Positions 62,591-64,000 of a stretch of 64,000 nucleotides of DNA are shown here, one piece after another. Under the pieces are notes generated by a model, which searched no databases, was not told the origin of the DNA, and saw nothing but the letters and a program-made list of their open reading frames with translations. The translations under genes and the position numbers were made by a program. This DNA is from Flavobacterium sp. N1736. Its GTDB lineage: Bacteria > Bacteroidota > Bacteroidia > Flavobacteriales > Flavobacteriaceae. Each line of letters opens with the position of its first letter. The stretch's first letter is position 1. The stretch is from the NCBI RefSeq assembly GCF_025947065.1, contig NZ_CP109994.1, positions 4,278,001 through 4,342,000 of the forward strand, given 5' to 3'.

Positions 62591-64000
62591 ATGAAAAAAA
62601 TTATACTATCAATATTCGTTTTGTTGTCGGCCATTACATTTGCCCAACCGCAAACTGCCATTTATTCAGTGAGTCCTTCGCCTTTTGAAGAAACTACCGC
62701 TATTACCATTACAATTGCCGGAAGCAGTATTAACGAAACAACATGGGGAATTACAGATCATTCACTTTACTTATGGACGTGGGCTTTTGATATAAACGAT
62801 ACTACGCAAAAAGGAACACCAAATAATGGAACGTGGGAAGCCTCAAGTGATGCCAGTAAATTTACCTACAATGCAGTTTCAGATACTTATACTAAAACTT
62901 TTACGCCAACAACCTATTATAATACTACAGGAATTGGAAAAATAGGCTTTTTGGTTAAAGCAAAAAACGGAACAGGCGATAAAAAATCGCAGGATATTTT
63001 GGTTGAGGTAGGTTCTTTTCAGACAACTTTAACAGCACCAATTGAAAATAGTACAACAATTATAACTTCGGGTTCAAATTTTAATATTACCGCTACAAAT
63101 ACAAATGGTGCGGCGAGTTATATATTAAAAGCAAACGGAACAATAATTAACACCAATGCAAGTACATCGTCTTATTCATTTAATCATACCAATATAACTA
63201 CGAATCAAAGCTATGAATTGAGTATTGTTCAGGGCGCGACAACGATCGTTAAAAAATTCTCGGTTGTTGTAAATCCAAATACAATTTCTCAGGCAATGCC
63301 AGCCGGTTTGGTTGATGGAATAAATTATAATGCGACAGATGCTACAAAAGCAACGTTGGTTTTAGATGCATCTTTAAAAGATTTTGTTTACGTTGCCGGA
63401 AGTTTTAATAATTGGCAGCCTTCATCGGCGTATGCCATGAAAAAAGATCCTGTTTCGGGAAAATTCTGGTTAGAAATAACAGGATTAGTTTCCGGAGTAA
63501 ATAATACATATCAATATTGGGTTGTTGATGCGACACCGCTTGTCAATTCACCATCTTTGGTAAAAACGGCTGATCCTTATTCTACCTTAGTTTTGTCGCC
63601 TTATGATGATTCTGGAATTCCGTCGGCTTCATATCCAAATATGCCCGTTTATCCAACAGGACAAAACTTTGAAGTAACAGTTTTAAAAACAGGACAAACG
63701 CCATACAATTGGCAAATAACCAATTTTGCAAAACCCGAAAAAGAAAAACTGGTAGTTTATGAAGTTTTGGTTCGCGATTTTGATGCAGCCAGAAATTATC
63801 AGAGTTTAATTGATCGCATCGATTATTTTAAAAACCTTAAAATAAATGCCATCGAATTAATGCCGGTAATGGAATTTGAAGGCAATGAAAGCTGGGGTTA
63901 CAATACTTCGTTTCATATGGCGCTGGATAAATTTTACGGAACTTCGGATAAATTAAAAGAACTTATCGATTTATGTCATCAAAACGGAATTGCGGTTATT
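62591..64000 (+). CDS. Exported GH13 alpha-amylase (SusG position), cut by window edge
   Basis: 470 residues are visible. Signal peptide MKKIILSIFVLLSAITFAQ, an N-terminal beta domain (~25-135) with SLYLWTWAFDINDTTQKGTP, an Ig-like module, a CBM48-type region with DFVYVAGSFNNWQPSSAYAM (~270-330) and the beginning of the GH13 barrel: LVVYEVLVRDF, YFKNLKINAIELMPVMEFEG, NESWGYNTSFHMALDKFYGT. The catalytic acids lie beyond the right edge. No lipobox, so it is secreted or released rather than anchored like SusG. It starts the breakdown of starch outside the cell. Confidence 0.9.
   Translation, partial: MKKIILSIFVLLSAITFAQPQTAIYSVSPSPFEETTAITITIAGSSINETTWGITDHSLYLWTWAFDINDTTQKGTPNNGTWEASSDASKFTYNAVSDTYTKTFTPTTYYNTTGIGKIGFLVKAKNGTGDKKSQDILVEVGSFQTTLTAPIENSTTIITSGSNFNITATNTNGAASYILKANGTIINTNASTSSYSFNHTNITTNQSYELSIVQGATTIVKKFSVVVNPNTISQAMPAGLVDGINYNATDATKATLVLDASLKDFVYVAGSFNNWQPSSAYAMKKDPVSGKFWLEITGLVSGVNNTYQYWVVDATPLVNSPSLVKTADPYSTLVLSPYDDSGIPSASYPNMPVYPTGQNFEVTVLKTGQTPYNWQITNFAKPEKEKLVVYEVLVRDFDAARNYQSLIDRIDYFKNLKINAIELMPVMEFEGNESWGYNTSFHMALDKFYGTSDKLKELIDLCHQNGIAVI

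Overview
The window reads as chromosomal DNA of a flavobacterium (Bacteroidota), most likely genus Flavobacterium. It is AT-rich and the starts lack Shine-Dalgarno sequences. Many promoters fit the Bacteroidota pattern TTG-N(18-20)-TAnnTTTG. The gene families are also typical: SusC/SusD pair, GH97, BlaI/M56-TonB_C, DUF4407, mevalonate-route enzymes and many 'SCSSDD' lipoproteins. Intergenic gaps carry several families of short inverted-repeat elements.

Layout. 1-1270: a controller-type HTH gene feeding a Dcm-type C5 DNA methyltransferase that runs off the left edge (probable restriction-modification locus). 1.4-9 kb: AsmA-like protein, thioredoxin, a two-component pair (TPR histidine kinase and LytTR regulator), two lipoproteins sharing one leader. 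9.3-12.8 kb: M1 aminopeptidase overlapping a DUF58 protein. 12.9-16.7 kb: duplicated tRNA-Asp units, an XRE regulator, two paralogous ~75-residue proteins of unknown function, a Panacea (DUF4065) antitoxin with a small partner gene, tRNA-Leu. 16.7-21.1 kb: M20 dipeptidase, BlaI/M56 pair with recognisable operators, and a TonB_C gene split by a -1 shift at an A-AAA-AAG run. 21.2-36.6 kb: ordinary metabolic, repair and membrane genes (saccharopine-dehydrogenase-like enzyme, PEP carboxykinase, HemW, RuvC, glycosyltransferase, pseudouridine synthase). 36.8-40.9 kb: isoprenoid cluster (UbiA prenyltransferase, DUF502, mevalonate kinase-like, CCDC90-like, diphosphomevalonate decarboxylase). 41-44.2 kb: TspO, HAD phosphatase, BaiN-type flavoprotein, GDPD.

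44.4-64 kb is a complete maltose/starch utilisation locus in two divergent arms around a LacI-type regulator. The right arm encodes capture at the cell surface (SusC, SusD, SusE, a secreted GH13 cut by the right edge). The left arm encodes periplasmic hydrolysis (GH97, GH13), inner-membrane import (MFS) and cytoplasmic use of maltose (GH65 phosphorylase, beta-phosphoglucomutase, a GH13 without a signal peptide).

The least explained stretch is 13.6-15.8 kb. The most testable sequence signals are the putative frameshift site at 20670-20676 and the operator-like repeats lying on promoters at 1207-1267, 14792-14818, 18624-18678 and 22631-22662. All calls come from reading sequence and recalling families; no database search was run.
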